Source: Rhizobium sp. BG4 (lineage in GTDB: Bacteria; Pseudomonadota; Alphaproteobacteria; Rhizobiales; Rhizobiaceae). Taken from it: a stretch of DNA of 64,000 nt. The stretch is taken from the NCBI RefSeq assembly GCF_016864575.1, contig NZ_CP044126.1, positions 1,240,001-1,304,000 on the forward strand. The letters are read 5' to 3'. Positions 16,429 through 24,964 of the stretch are shown in pieces. The translations under genes and the position numbers were made by a program. The notes beneath the pieces were generated by a model. It saw nothing but the letters and a program-made list of their open reading frames with translations, was not told the DNA's origin and did no database searches. The first letter of the stretch is position 1; each line of letters starts with the position of its first letter.

Positions 16429-17139
16429 ATGAAACTGTCTGCACCTGTCTATCGCCTGAAACGCAAGGCAAGACTGCTTTCCCGCAAAGAGAAGATCCCG
16501 CTTCATGAAGCGCTTGACCGGATCGCCGCCGGTGAAGGCTTCGGCGGCTGGAGCCTGCTCTCCGCCAGGATGACCGAAGTCCTGCCCGGCAGCGCGCTTT
16601 TCGCGCGTCTTGACCCCGGCGATCTCGTGCTTCTTGGCGCGCGCCCGGGCCACGGCAAGACGCTGATGAGCCTGGAGCTCGCCGTCGAGGCGATGAAATC
16701 CGGCAATCGCAGCGCCTTCTTCACGCTCGAATATACCGGCCGGGACGTCCTCGATCGCTTCGCCGCGATCGGCGCGGATTTCGAGCGCTTCCGGGACCTG
16801 TTCGAGTTCGACGCGTCCGACGCGATCAGCGCCGATTATATCGCCGCCCGCCTTGCATCCGCGCCGCGCGGCACGCTCGCCGTGATCGATTATCTGCAGA
16901 TCCTCGACCAGAAGCGCGACAATCCTGATCTGATGACCCAGGTCCGCGCTCTGAAAGCTTTCGCGCGGGAAAGGGGCATCGTCATCGTCTTCATCTCGCA
17001 GATCGACCGGTCCTACGATCCGGCGCTGAAGCCTTTCCCGGATATCGGCGACGTCAGGCTGCCGAATCCGTTGGATCTCGGCCTGTTTGACAAGACCTGC
17101 TTCGTGAACAACGGGGCGATCGAGTTCCGGGCGGCATAG
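16429..17139 (+). CDS. stand-alone DnaB-like RecA-fold ATPase
   Basis: 236 residues. Residues 55-235 match the C-terminal helicase domain of DnaB: Walker A GARPGHGKT (70-78), Walker B AVIDYLQILD (151-160) and the IVFISQIDRS segment (187-195) that in DnaB carries the SQ sensor. The DnaB N-terminal primase-binding domain is absent. Instead residues 1-45 are a basic stretch plus a motif, IPLHEALDRIAAGEGFGGW, that resembles a helical SEALD-IA-GF-W element also found before glyoxalase-like domains in alphaproteobacteria (recollection, not tested). AGGAGG lies 6 bases upstream of ATG 16429. It is not a replicative helicase; a DNA- or RNA-dependent ATPase role is inference. Confidence 0.8.
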   Translation: MKLSAPVYRLKRKARLLSRKEKIPLHEALDRIAAGEGFGGWSLLSARMTEVLPGSALFARLDPGDLVLLGARPGHGKTLMSLELAVEAMKSGNRSAFFTLEYTGRDVLDRFAAIGADFERFRDLFEFDASDAISADYIAARLASAPRGTLAVIDYLQILDQKRDNPDLMTQVRALKAFARERGIVIVFISQIDRSYDPALKPFPDIGDVRLPNPLDLGLFDKTCFVNNGAIEFRAA

Positions 17140-17156
17140 CGGAACCTTGCGCCTGT

Positions 17157-17245
17157 GGCCCCTCATCCCGGCGCAACAAGTTGCGCCTGAAACCTTCGGG
17201 CCCTTCTCCCCCGGGGAGAAGGTGGCGGCAGCCGGATGAGGGGGC
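17157..17245. repeat. Rhizobium-type palindromic intergenic element
   Basis: A roughly 89-base palindrome: GGCCCCTCATCC at the left end mirrors GGATGAGGGGGC at the right, with internal stems (GGCGCAACAAGTTGCGCC; CCTTCTCCCC-CGGGGAGAAGG). Elements with the CCCCTCATCCGGC / TTCTCCCCG core are abundant between genes of Rhizobium genomes. No coding potential; may act as a 3' mRNA structure. Confidence 0.75.
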
Positions 17246-17408
17246 TACGGGCGCGACGGCGCGCAATTTCGCTAGCTCCCTACCAATTTGAAATCCCTGT
17301 CATATCACCCACTTGTTACTTCGCGGCCTGCATAAATTTGCCATCATGCGGCCGCGAATAAGAGGCGCCGGGATTCTAAGCCCTCGGTATCCAAGAGGAG
17401 TCGACACT

Positions 17409-17849
17409 ATGAAGTTCAAAGCGATAGCGGCAGCTGTCATGGTTGCCGGAATGGCGGCCACGGCGGTCTTCGCGCAGGACGGCACGCATGAAGCGCGTGA
17501 AGCCATGATGAAGAAGATCGGCGGTTCGGTCGGAGCCATGACGGCGATCGCCAAGGGCGAGAAGCCCTACGATGCCGAGGCCGTCAAGGCCGCGCTCACC
17601 ACCATTTCGGAAACCGCCAAGGCCTTCCCGGACCAGTTCAAGCCGGGTACCGAGCAGGGCGACAAGGAAGCCAGCCCGAAGATCTGGGAAAACATGGCGG
17701 ACTTCAAGGCGCGGGCAGACAAGCTGAGCGCTGACGCAGACACCATCCTTGCCCAGCTTCCGGCAGATCAGGCCGGTGTCGGCGGCGCGCTGAAGACGCT
17801 CGGCGCCAATTGCGGCGGCTGTCATCAGGCCTACCGCATCAAGGAATAG
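17409..17849 (+). CDS. class II c-type cytochrome (c556/c' type)
   Basis: 146 residues. A Sec signal peptide, KFKAIAAAVMVAGMAATAVFA, is followed by a four-helix-bundle protein. The single haem-attachment motif CGGCH (135-139) is placed next to the C-terminus, as is typical of cytochromes c' and c556. The conserved early segment is REAMMKKIGGSVGAM, where the Met suggests a c556-like sixth ligand. It works in the periplasm as an electron carrier or gas-binding protein. It stands 112 bases upstream of a di-haem cytochrome gene in the same direction, so the two may act together or be co-transcribed. Confidence 0.92.
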   Translation: MKFKAIAAAVMVAGMAATAVFAQDGTHEAREAMMKKIGGSVGAMTAIAKGEKPYDAEAVKAALTTISETAKAFPDQFKPGTEQGDKEASPKIWENMADFKARADKLSADADTILAQLPADQAGVGGALKTLGANCGGCHQAYRIKE

Positions 17850-17961
17850 CGGTAGGTCTTCCCCATCCTTAAAGCTTTCGGTCCGCCCCTGCCTTGCCGC
17901 GGGTGCGGACCGGTTTATGTTCAGCCGGGATATCCGGTAAAAAACATGGGGGTAGCGGCCG

Positions 17962-18876
17962 ATGGTCCGCAGGTTCATCCGCTTCGTGCTCTGTCTGATC
18001 GGCGTCGTCATCATCGGCGGCGCGGCCTTCTATTTCATCACCGCGCCCAATCCGCTGCCCGAAAGCCACTGGGCCGATCTCGGCGCGCCCGATGTGAAGA
18101 ACGGCGAGATGGTGTTCTGGGCGGGCGGCTGTGTCAGCTGTCATGCGGCGCCCGGTTCTGAAGGCGATGCCAAGCTGACGCTCTCCGGCGGTCTGGCGCT
18201 GAAGAGCCCCTTCGGCACCTTCCATGTCCCCAACATCTCTCCGGATGAAAAGGCAGGCATCGGCACCTGGACGCTGGCGCAATTCGGCAATGCCATGAAG
18301 CGCGGCGTCGGCCCGCAGGGCCAGCATCTCTACCCGTCCTTCCCCTACGGCTCCTATGCGCGCCTCAGCGACAAGGACGTCAACGACCTCTTCGGCTACA
18401 TCAAGACGCTGCCGAAGAGCACGAATGTCGCCCCGCCGCATGAGCTGCCGTTCCCCTATAATATCCGTCTGGCGCTTGGCGGCTGGAAGTTCCTCTATTT
18501 CAACGATCAGCCGCGCGTCGTGCTGGCGAATGCCGACGACAAGCTGAAGCGCGGCCAGTATCTGGTCGAAGGTCCCGGCCATTGCGGCGAATGCCACACG
18601 CCGCGCGATGCGCTGGGCGGCTTCAAGCCCGACATGTGGCTGGCAGGCGCGCCGAACCCGGAAGGCGAGGGGCGCATCCCCAACATCACCCCTGGCGGCC
18701 AGGATGTCGGCAACTGGAGCGAAGCCGATATCGCCAACTACCTCGAAACCGGCTTCACCCCGGATTTCGACTCGGCCGGCGGCTCGATGACCGAAGTCCA
18801 GCAAAACATCGCCCACCTGCCGAAGAGCGATATCGAGGCAATCGCCGCCTATCTGAAGGCGGTGCCGAAGCGGTGA
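17962..18876 (+). CDS. membrane-anchored di-haem cytochrome c
   Basis: 304 residues. A single N-terminal hydrophobic segment (FIRFVLCLIGVVIIGGAAFYF) anchors the protein in the inner membrane. Two class I haem domains follow, with CVSCH (57-61) and CGECH (208-212), each with downstream candidates for axial Met. The layout matches the cytochrome subunit that accepts electrons from membrane alcohol, aldehyde or gluconate-type dehydrogenases, but no dehydrogenase is adjacent. Together with the preceding cytochrome c556 gene it forms a small periplasmic electron-transfer unit. The stop codon region runs into a small palindrome (18889-18898) ahead of hicA. Confidence 0.9.
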   Translation: MVRRFIRFVLCLIGVVIIGGAAFYFITAPNPLPESHWADLGAPDVKNGEMVFWAGGCVSCHAAPGSEGDAKLTLSGGLALKSPFGTFHVPNISPDEKAGIGTWTLAQFGNAMKRGVGPQGQHLYPSFPYGSYARLSDKDVNDLFGYIKTLPKSTNVAPPHELPFPYNIRLALGGWKFLYFNDQPRVVLANADDKLKRGQYLVEGPGHCGECHTPRDALGGFKPDMWLAGAPNPEGEGRIPNITPGGQDVGNWSEADIANYLETGFTPDFDSAGGSMTEVQQNIAHLPKSDIEAIAAYLKAVPKR

Positions 18877-18916
18877 TGCTTGCAAAAAATGCTAGCATCG
18901 CTTACCTTTATTGCTG

Positions 18917-19171
18917 ATGAACGGGCGGCATCGACGGACATTGCAGGCAGTCTTCCACGATCCGGTCTCCGGCTCGATCGTCTGGGACGATATTGAAAGC
19001 CTGCTCGTCGCGGTCGGCTGCACCATTATCGAAGGAAACGGCTCGCACGTGAGGTTCGAGAAGGACGGCAAACTCGCCTTCTTCCATCGCCCGCATCCGG
19101 AGAAGGAAGCCAAGCGCTATAAGGTCAAGGATACCCGGCGCTTCCTGCAGTTATTGGGAGTTGAGCCATGA
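18917..19171 (+). CDS. hicA: HicA-family mRNA interferase toxin
   Basis: 84 residues. The product has the double-stranded-RNA-binding-like fold of HicA/YcfA toxins, with the catalytic His in EGNGSHVRFE (about residue 44) and the FHRPHPEKEAKRYKVKDTRRFL tail region typical of the family. Such toxins cleave mRNA and stop growth when not bound by HicB. ATG 18917 is preferred over an upstream TTG at 18911 because it agrees with the usual MN-RHRRTLQAVF beginning of this subfamily. The stop codon overlaps the hicB start (ATGA). A 10-base palindrome, ATGCTAGCAT, at 18889-18898 could be the binding site of the antitoxin (weak inference). Confidence 0.9.
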   Translation: MNGRHRRTLQAVFHDPVSGSIVWDDIESLLVAVGCTIIEGNGSHVRFEKDGKLAFFHRPHPEKEAKRYKVKDTRRFLQLLGVEP

Positions 19172-19509
19172 ATGTCATGAATTACAACGGATATGCAGCG
19201 CGCATTGAGTTCGATGCTGAAGACGAGATCTTCTTCGGCAATATCGCCGCCATTTCCGATGTCATCGGCTTTCATGCGGATACGGTCGAAGGCCTGAAGA
19301 CGGCCTTCCACGAAGCGGTCGACGATTATGTCGAAACCTGCCGGAAGCTCGGCAAGGAGCCGCAGAAAACCTATTCCGGCAAGATGATGTTCCGTGTCGA
19401 CCCTGATGTCCACGCCCGCGCGGCACGGGCCGCGGAGCTGGCGGGCAAGAGCCTGAACCAGTGGGCCGAAGAGGTGCTGGCAACGGCCGCGGATAAGTCC
19501 GCCGCTTGA
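19168..19509 (+). CDS. hicB: HicB-family antitoxin
   Basis: 113 residues. The N-terminal half is the partial RNase H-like HicB fold (YNGYAARIEFDAEDEIFFGN, then VEGLKTAFHEAVDDYVETC). The C-terminal half is a ribbon-helix-helix DNA-binding domain (MMFRVDPDVHARAARAAELA, SLNQWAEEVL), so this is the RHH type of HicB. It neutralises HicA and should repress the operon. Toxin-first order with a 4-base overlap is the classical hicAB arrangement. Confidence 0.93.
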   Translation: MNVMNYNGYAARIEFDAEDEIFFGNIAAISDVIGFHADTVEGLKTAFHEAVDDYVETCRKLGKEPQKTYSGKMMFRVDPDVHARAARAAELAGKSLNQWAEEVLATAADKSAA

Positions 19510-19542
19510 GAAGAGTGAGCGCCGCCGCTCGGCCGCTTAAGA

Positions 19543-19571
19543 AAAAGGCGGCCTCCGGGATGCCGCCTTTT
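19543..19571. terminator. bidirectional terminator between hicB and uxuA
   Basis: AAAAGGCGGC (19543-19552) / GCCGCCTTTT (19562-19571) form a strong stem with a 9-base loop; A and T runs on the two sides suit termination in both directions. Confidence 0.85.
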
Positions 19572-19575
19572 CTGT

Positions 19576-20763
19576 TTAGGACGGGATCGAACCCAGCGCG
19601 TAGAGAATGCCTCTGAGCTCTGCGAGACCGCGCATGCGGCCGATCGCCGGGTAGCCTGGCGTGACGGTCTTGGTGAGGTCGTCGAGCATGCGGTGGCCGT
19701 GGTCGGAGCGGAAGACGATCTGGTCGCTGGCGCTGCGCTTGTTGTCTTCGGCGACCAGTTCCTTGAGCACGGCGACCATGTCGACATCGCCCTCGAGATG
19801 GGCGCTCTCGTGGAAGGAGCGGCCGTCGCCCTCGCGCTTGGTGGCGCGAAGATGGGCGAAATAGATGCGCGAGGCAAAGCGGCGGGCAATCTCGGGCATG
19901 TCGTTTTCGGCGCGCACGCCGAGGCTGCCGGTGCAGTAGCACATGCCGTTGGCCGGCGATGGCACGGCGTCGAAGAGGGCGGCATAATCTTCGGCATTGG
20001 AGGCGATGCGCGGCAGGCCGAACAGCGAACGCGGCGGATCATCGGGATGCAGCGTCAGCTTGACGCCGCGGGCTTCGGCGGCCGGCGTGACAGCCTGCAG
20101 GAACTCGATAAGGTGCTGGCGCAGCTTCGGGGCATCGATGCCGGCATAGGCAGACAGGACCTCGCGGAAACCGGGGATCGTCAGCGGCTCGGTGGTCGAT
20201 CCAGGCAAGGCCGAGGTGATGATGCGGGTGATCTCGGCGACCTCCTCTTCGCTCATCTCGTCGAAGACCTCGCGAGCGCGCTTCTGGTCTTCTTCGGAAT
20301 AATCGTTTCCGGCGCTCTGGCGCTGCAGCACGAAGAGATCGAAGGCGGCGAAACGCTCGTGATCGAAGCGCATGGCGGTCGCGCCTGTCGGCGTGATGTA
20401 GTCGAGCTCGGTGCGCGTCCAGTCGACGACGGGCATGAAATTGTAGCAGATGATCGGGATATCGCAGGCTGCGACCGCTTCCATGCTGGCGATCCAGGCT
20501 TCGATCTCGGCTTTCGCCTTGCCGCCCTTGCGCTTAACCGCATCGGGGATCGGGATGCTTTCGACAACCGACCAGACGAGCGGCGAGCGCCCTGCAGGCG
20601 TCGTCTCGATCATCGATTTGCGCTCGGCGACTTCCTTTTCGGTCCAGGCGCGGCCGATCGGCACCTGATGCAGCGAGGAGACGATGTTCGTCGCGCCGGT
20701 CTGGCGCACCTCGTCCAGTGTCACCGGGGCTTCAGGCCCAAACCATCTCCAACCTTGCCGCAT
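19576..20763 (-). CDS. uxuA: D-mannonate dehydratase
   Basis: Dehydrates D-mannonate to 2-keto-3-deoxy-D-gluconate in hexuronate (glucuronate) catabolism. The 395-residue protein has the UxuA TIM-barrel features: MRQGWRWFGPEAPVTLDEVR at the start, GATNIVSSLHQVPIG, CYNFMPVVDWTRTEL, LTLHPDDPPRSLFGLPRI, the metal-binding GMCYCTGSLG and VFRSDHGHRMLDD. Length agrees with the family (about 390-400). GAGGAGG lies 6 bases upstream. It is 51 bases downstream of a GntR regulator gene on the same strand, and divergent from an ABC importer that may bring in the uronate-containing substrate. Confidence 0.95.
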   Translation of the reverse strand: MRQGWRWFGPEAPVTLDEVRQTGATNIVSSLHQVPIGRAWTEKEVAERKSMIETTPAGRSPLVWSVVESIPIPDAVKRKGGKAKAEIEAWIASMEAVAACDIPIICYNFMPVVDWTRTELDYITPTGATAMRFDHERFAAFDLFVLQRQSAGNDYSEEDQKRAREVFDEMSEEEVAEITRIITSALPGSTTEPLTIPGFREVLSAYAGIDAPKLRQHLIEFLQAVTPAAEARGVKLTLHPDDPPRSLFGLPRIASNAEDYAALFDAVPSPANGMCYCTGSLGVRAENDMPEIARRFASRIYFAHLRATKREGDGRSFHESAHLEGDVDMVAVLKELVAEDNKRSASDQIVFRSDHGHRMLDDLTKTVTPGYPAIGRMRGLAELRGILYALGSIPS

Positions 20764-20814
20764 CGGTTTCCTCCTCGTCTGTCTTCTGTTTCTTGTTTCG
20801 TTGCTTTGCCGGGA

Positions 20815-21537
20815 TCAGCAGAAATAATCGGGATAGCGGGTGCGCAGCTCCGCTACGTCAGGGATGACGGCGCTGAGGTGATGCAGCATCGCCTCGCGGG
20901 CGGCCTCCACGTCATGACCGGCGATCGCGTCACGAATGACGATATGCTCGCGCACGACATTGTCCATGCGTCCGAGCGCCGGCAGCGTCAGGCGGCGGGC
21001 GCGGTCGATCTGCACCTTTACCGTCTTCAGGATCGTCCAGATGCCGGGGTAGCCGGCAATCCGGGTGATCGCCTCATGGAAGGCCTCGTCTTCCTCGTGG
21101 AAACCCGAGGTGTCGCCGAGCGAGGCCAGCGATTTCTGCCGGCTTATGATCATGTCGAGCCGCTGGATATCGGCCGGTGTCGCGCCGCGGGTCGCAGCTT
21201 CGACTGTCGTCGTCTCCAGCGCCTTGCGAACGACAACGGCTTCGGGAATGGCGGAAACCGGAACACGGGAAACGACGGTCGCCGATTGCGGATAGATATC
21301 GACGAGGCCGCCTTCGGCGAGCCGCAGCAGGGCTTCTCGCACCGGGGTGCGGCTGACGCCGAATTCCTCGGCGATCTTCTTCTCCTGAAGCGACATTCCC
21401 GGCGGCATGCGCAGCGAGACGATATCCGCATAGAGCTGGTTGAAAATGGCATCCGCAGTCGTCACGCGGCGCAGCTTCGCCGGTCTTTCCGTCATAGGCG
21501 GAAAGTCGATCGCTTCGGAACCGGATGCCTGCCGCAT
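20815..21537 (-). CDS. GntR family regulator (FCD type)
   Basis: 240 residues. A winged helix-turn-helix of GntR type occupies residues 25-90 (LQEKKIAEEFGVSRTPVREA, then LRLAEGGLVDIYPQSATVV). The C-terminal FCD ligand domain is helical, with metal-site His residues in GFHEEDEAFHEAI and in VREHIVIRDAI / MLHHLSAV. Located directly upstream of uxuA, it is the likely regulator of hexuronate use, comparable in role to UxuR/ExuR of E. coli (role inferred from position). The inducer may be a hexuronate intermediate. A palindrome near 21568 lies 31 bases outside its start codon. Confidence 0.93.
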   Translation of the reverse strand: MRQASGSEAIDFPPMTERPAKLRRVTTADAIFNQLYADIVSLRMPPGMSLQEKKIAEEFGVSRTPVREALLRLAEGGLVDIYPQSATVVSRVPVSAIPEAVVVRKALETTTVEAATRGATPADIQRLDMIISRQKSLASLGDTSGFHEEDEAFHEAITRIAGYPGIWTILKTVKVQIDRARRLTLPALGRMDNVVREHIVIRDAIAGHDVEAAREAMLHHLSAVIPDVAELRTRYPDYFC

Positions 21538-21552
21538 GCTATTTCCTGCACG

Positions 21553-21580
21553 TTGACTCTGTTGTGCATACTAGTATATC
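21553..21580 (+). promoter_or_regulatory. putative promoter with overlapping GntR operator
   Basis: TTGACT (21553-21558), 16 bases, then TATATC (21575-21580) resembles a sigma-70 promoter for the importer operon. The perfect palindrome ATACTAGTAT (21568-21577) overlaps the -10 box and is a good candidate operator for the adjacent GntR protein. Confidence 0.45.
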
Positions 21581-21748
21581 AATCCTCATCCATTGCCAAG
21601 GCTTGCCGAAGAGGAGCGGTCGCTTTGCAAGGCTTTCAACCGCTTTTCGGTGGTTGAGCCGGCGCTTTGATCTCGCCTGGCAGATCACGGGAGAGCTGGT
21701 TGTCCGGGTTCATTCGCCGACAACAGCACAAGAGGAGGAGAGACCGTC

Positions 21749-22923
21749 ATGAACATCACACGCAGAACATTCGTCAGCACCGCGGCGGGCGTTGCCGTCG
21801 CCGGCATGCTGCCGAACCGGCTTTTCGCGCAGGCAAAGAAGCCTGCCAGCCCTGTCACCATCACCATCGCAGACGTCGCGGGCAATCTGGCGCTGACCCA
21901 GGGCATGTTCGAAGCCTATGCTGCTGAGAAGGCCGATTGGGTATCGAGCTTTGCCTTCACCAAGGCACCGGCACCGGAACTGCCGGGCAAGATCAAGGCG
22001 CAGCAGGCCGCAGGCAAGGTCGATATCGATCTGGTGCTGACCGGCACCGACGCGCTGTCGGCCGGTGTCGACCAGGGCCTCTGGATCGATCTCGGGGCTC
22101 ACAAGTCCGAACTGCCGAACCTGGAAAGCATCCTGCAGCCGCAGGCCTTCAAGATGCAGGGCCTCGCCAAGGATCAGGGCGTCGTCGTCACCTATTATCC
22201 GTCGGGCCCGCTGATCGAATATATGCCCGACAAGGTCGCGACCCCGCCGAAGACGGCACAGGAGCTGCTCGACTGGACCAAGCAGAACAAGAACAAGTTC
22301 CTCTATGCCCGTCCGGCCAATTCCGGCCCGGCCGCACGCTGCTCATGGGCCTTCCCTACCTGCTCGGCGACAGCGATCCGCGCGATCCGGCAAAGGGCTG
22401 GTCGAAGACCTGGGAATATCTGGCCGCTCTCGGCGAGAACATCGAATATTACCCGACCGGCACCGCCGTCGTCTTCAAGGAGCTCGGCGAAGGCACGCGT
22501 GACATCGTCGCGACGACCACCGGCTGGGATATCAACCCGCGTGCGCTCGGCATCGTTCCGGCTGAAGCCAAGGTGCAGAAGCTCGATGGCTTCCACTGGG
22601 TCACCGATGCTCACTACGCCGTCATTCCGAAGGGCGTTTCCGACGAGAAGGTCGCGGTGCTGATGGATGTCCTGAACTACATCCTGCAGCCGAAGCAGCA
22701 GGCGATCGCTTATGACGCTGGCTATTTCTATCCGGGTCCGGCCGTCAAGGACGTGACGATCGACATGGCGCCGCAGGAAAGCCAGGACGTGATCAAGGAA
22801 TTCGGCCGTCCTGAATATGCCGACTGGATCGCCAACAACCCGCTGGAAACGCCGCTCGAGCCGAAGCAGCTCGTCGAAGCCTTCCGCATCTGGGACGAAA
22901 AGATCGGCGCCAAGAAGGGCTGA
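21749..22923 (+). pseudogene. ABC transporter substrate-binding protein, frameshifted
   Basis: The N-terminal part (21749 to about 22330) starts MNITRRTFVSTAAGVAVAGM, a twin-arginine leader, and reads as a periplasmic binding protein of the iron/putrescine-like family. After NSGP the frame changes: the rest, beginning GRTLLMGLPYLLGDSD, continues in the next frame to 22923. Adding one G to CCCGGCC at 22327-22333 restores NSGPGRTLL and a protein of about 391 residues. The total span of 1,175 bases is one short of a multiple of three. It is the first gene of an importer operon (binding protein, ATPase, two permeases). It is either inactivated or carries a base-calling error. A strong GGAGGAG ribosome site precedes the ATG. 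Confidence 0.85.
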
Positions 22924-22933
22924 TTTCAAAAAC

Positions 22934-22958
22934 GGCGCCGGCCGGTTGAGCCGGCGCC
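22934..22958 (+). other. intercistronic hairpin after binding protein gene
   Basis: GGCGCCGGC (22934-22942) / GCCGGCGCC (22950-22958), loop of seven bases, between the binding protein and ATPase genes. It is followed by a weak T-rich stretch (CATTGCTTTTG), so it may attenuate or protect the upstream mRNA. Confidence 0.6.
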
Positions 22959-22976
22959 CCTCATTGCTTTTGACAT

Positions 22977-24083
22977 ATGGAGCTTGGATTGAACGCGCCA
23001 GTCCAGAACGCTGCGCCGTCTTCGCGCAACAATGCCCGCCTCGAACTCGACGGCATCCGCCGCTCGTTCGGCGCCTATAACGCGCTCGACGGTATCGATC
23101 TCGCCATCGAGCCCGGTGAGTTCATCGCGCTGCTCGGCCCGTCCGGCTGCGGCAAGTCGACGGCGCTGAACTGTATTGCCGGATTGCTCGGCCTTTCCGG
23201 CGGCGAAATCCGTCTCGGTGGCAACCGCATCGATCAGCTGGAGCCTGAAAAGCGCGGCTTCGGCATGGTGTTTCAGAGCTACGCCCTCTTCCCGCATATG
23301 AGCGTGCGAAAGAATGTCGGCTTCGGCCTTGCCATGCAGGGCATCAAGGGACCGGAGGCGGACAAGCGGATCAATGATGCGCTGGCGCTGGTGCGACTGG
23401 AAAGCCAGGCGGAAAAACTGCCCGGTCAGCTCTCCGGTGGCCAGCAGCAGCGCGTGGCGATTGCGCGTGCCGTCGTCATCCGCCCGCCGATTGTCCTCAT
23501 GGACGAGCCGCTGTCGAACCTCGATGCCAAGCTGCGTCTCGAGATGCGCGCCGAAATCCGCGGCATCCACGACCAGATCGGCTCGACCACGATTTACGTC
23601 ACCCACGACCAGGACGAGGCGCTGTCGCTTGCCGACCGCATCGTCGTCATGAGCCAGGGCCATATCGAACAGATCGGTACGCCGCAGGATCTCTATCAGC
23701 GGCCGGTCAATCTGAATGTCGCAGACTTCATGGGCTTCCGAACCCGCATTCCCGGCAAGGTCGTTTCGGTCTCCGGTGACGAAGCAACCATCGAGGCTGC
23801 CGGTGCGCGGTTGACGGGCACGATGCGCACGCCGCTGCAGGCCAGTGACAGCGCAGTCCTCTCCGTTCGCCCGGAAGATTTGGTCGCGACGGGCGCCGCA
23901 GATGGCATCCCGGCGACGGTTGCGAGCATGGAATATCGCGGCCGCGCCTTTTTCGGCATGGCCAAGGCCAAGGACGGATCCGACCTCTATTTCCGCGCCG
24001 ATGACCCGCTGGCGCGCGGCGCCGAGACGCGGCTGCAGCCGGTCGCCGGACGGGCGCTGCTCTTCAAGGGAACTCCCGCATGA
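22977..24083 (+). CDS. ABC importer ATP-binding protein
   Basis: 368 residues. Nucleotide-binding domain with Walker A GPSGCGKST (54-62), Q-loop in GMVFQSYALFPHM, signature LSGGQ (152-156), Walker B IVLMDEP (172-178) and H-loop in YVTHDQDEA. A C-terminal TOBE regulatory domain (residues 245-368) follows, as in the PotA/FbpC/UgpC group of importers. ATG 22977 has no clear ribosome site; a TTG at 22989 with GGAG before it is a possible alternative start. It lies between the frameshifted binding protein and two permease genes, and overlaps the next gene by 4 bases. Confidence 0.92.
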   Translation: MELGLNAPVQNAAPSSRNNARLELDGIRRSFGAYNALDGIDLAIEPGEFIALLGPSGCGKSTALNCIAGLLGLSGGEIRLGGNRIDQLEPEKRGFGMVFQSYALFPHMSVRKNVGFGLAMQGIKGPEADKRINDALALVRLESQAEKLPGQLSGGQQQRVAIARAVVIRPPIVLMDEPLSNLDAKLRLEMRAEIRGIHDQIGSTTIYVTHDQDEALSLADRIVVMSQGHIEQIGTPQDLYQRPVNLNVADFMGFRTRIPGKVVSVSGDEATIEAAGARLTGTMRTPLQASDSAVLSVRPEDLVATGAADGIPATVASMEYRGRAFFGMAKAKDGSDLYFRADDPLARGAETRLQPVAGRALLFKGTPA

Positions 24084-24961
24084 GCGGGCCGTCGCTCCGC
24101 ACCCGGCTTGCCGCCCGCGGCCTCGACGGCACGACCTTGCTGGTCCTGCCGGGCCTGATCTTCATGATCGCGCTGTTCGTCTATCCCTTCCTCTACGGCG
24201 TCGTGGATTCGCTGACGCCGAAGGATGGCGGGGCGTGGTATGCGAATTACGTCAAGTTCTTCAGCGATCCGTTCCAGTACAACACCATCGGCGCGACCAT
24301 GTGGCTGGCGCTGCCTGTCACCATCGTCAACCTGGCGCTCGCCGTGCCGATTGCGTTTCGCGTCCGCCTCATGCGGCGCCAGCGGTTGCTGACAACCATC
24401 CTTGTGCTGCCGATCACGCTCGGAACGGTTTTCGTTGCTGATGGTCTCCTGACGTTCCTCGGGCCGCGCGGCTGGTTCAATCACACGTTGCTGGCGCTCG
24501 GCATCTTCAGCGATCCGGTCAAGCTCACCAACAATTACTGGGGCGTCTTCGCCTCGCTGCTGATCACCGGCTTTCCCTTCGCCTTCCTGCTGACGCTCTC
24601 CTATATCACCGGCATCGATCCGGCGATCGAGCAGGCAGCGGCGACGCTCGGCGCCAGCCCGCGCCAGCGCTTCTTCCGGGTCTTCCTGCCGCTTCTGGTG
24701 CCCGGCCTTGCCGTCACCTTCTGCCTCGCCTTCGTGCAGGCCTTCGCGGTCTTTCCATCCGCGGTGCTGCTCGGCGCGCCGGCGGGGCCGACGCGGGTCA
24801 TCTCGATTGCGGCCTATCAGGCGGCCTTCGAGCAGTATGATCATTCGCTGGGTTCGGCGATCGCGCTCATCATGGGAGCCGTCGAACTCGTCGTCGTGGT
24901 GGCGATCCTCGGCTGCCGTTCCTTCTTCTATCGCGGCCCTGCCGGCGGCACGAAAGGCTGA
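24080..24961 (+). CDS. ABC importer permease, subunit 1
   Basis: 293 residues with six predicted membrane helices. The first helix is LLVLPGLIFMIALFVYPFLY, and the EAA loop is seen in IEQAAATLGASPRQRFFRVF, which docks on the ATPase. PotB-like type. The start ATG overlaps the ATPase stop codon (ATGA), indicating translational coupling. Confidence 0.9.
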   Translation: MSGPSLRTRLAARGLDGTTLLVLPGLIFMIALFVYPFLYGVVDSLTPKDGGAWYANYVKFFSDPFQYNTIGATMWLALPVTIVNLALAVPIAFRVRLMRRQRLLTTILVLPITLGTVFVADGLLTFLGPRGWFNHTLLALGIFSDPVKLTNNYWGVFASLLITGFPFAFLLTLSYITGIDPAIEQAAATLGASPRQRFFRVFLPLLVPGLAVTFCLAFVQAFAVFPSAVLLGAPAGPTRVISIAAYQAAFEQYDHSLGSAIALIMGAVELVVVVAILGCRSFFYRGPAGGTKG

Positions 24962-24964
24962 GCC

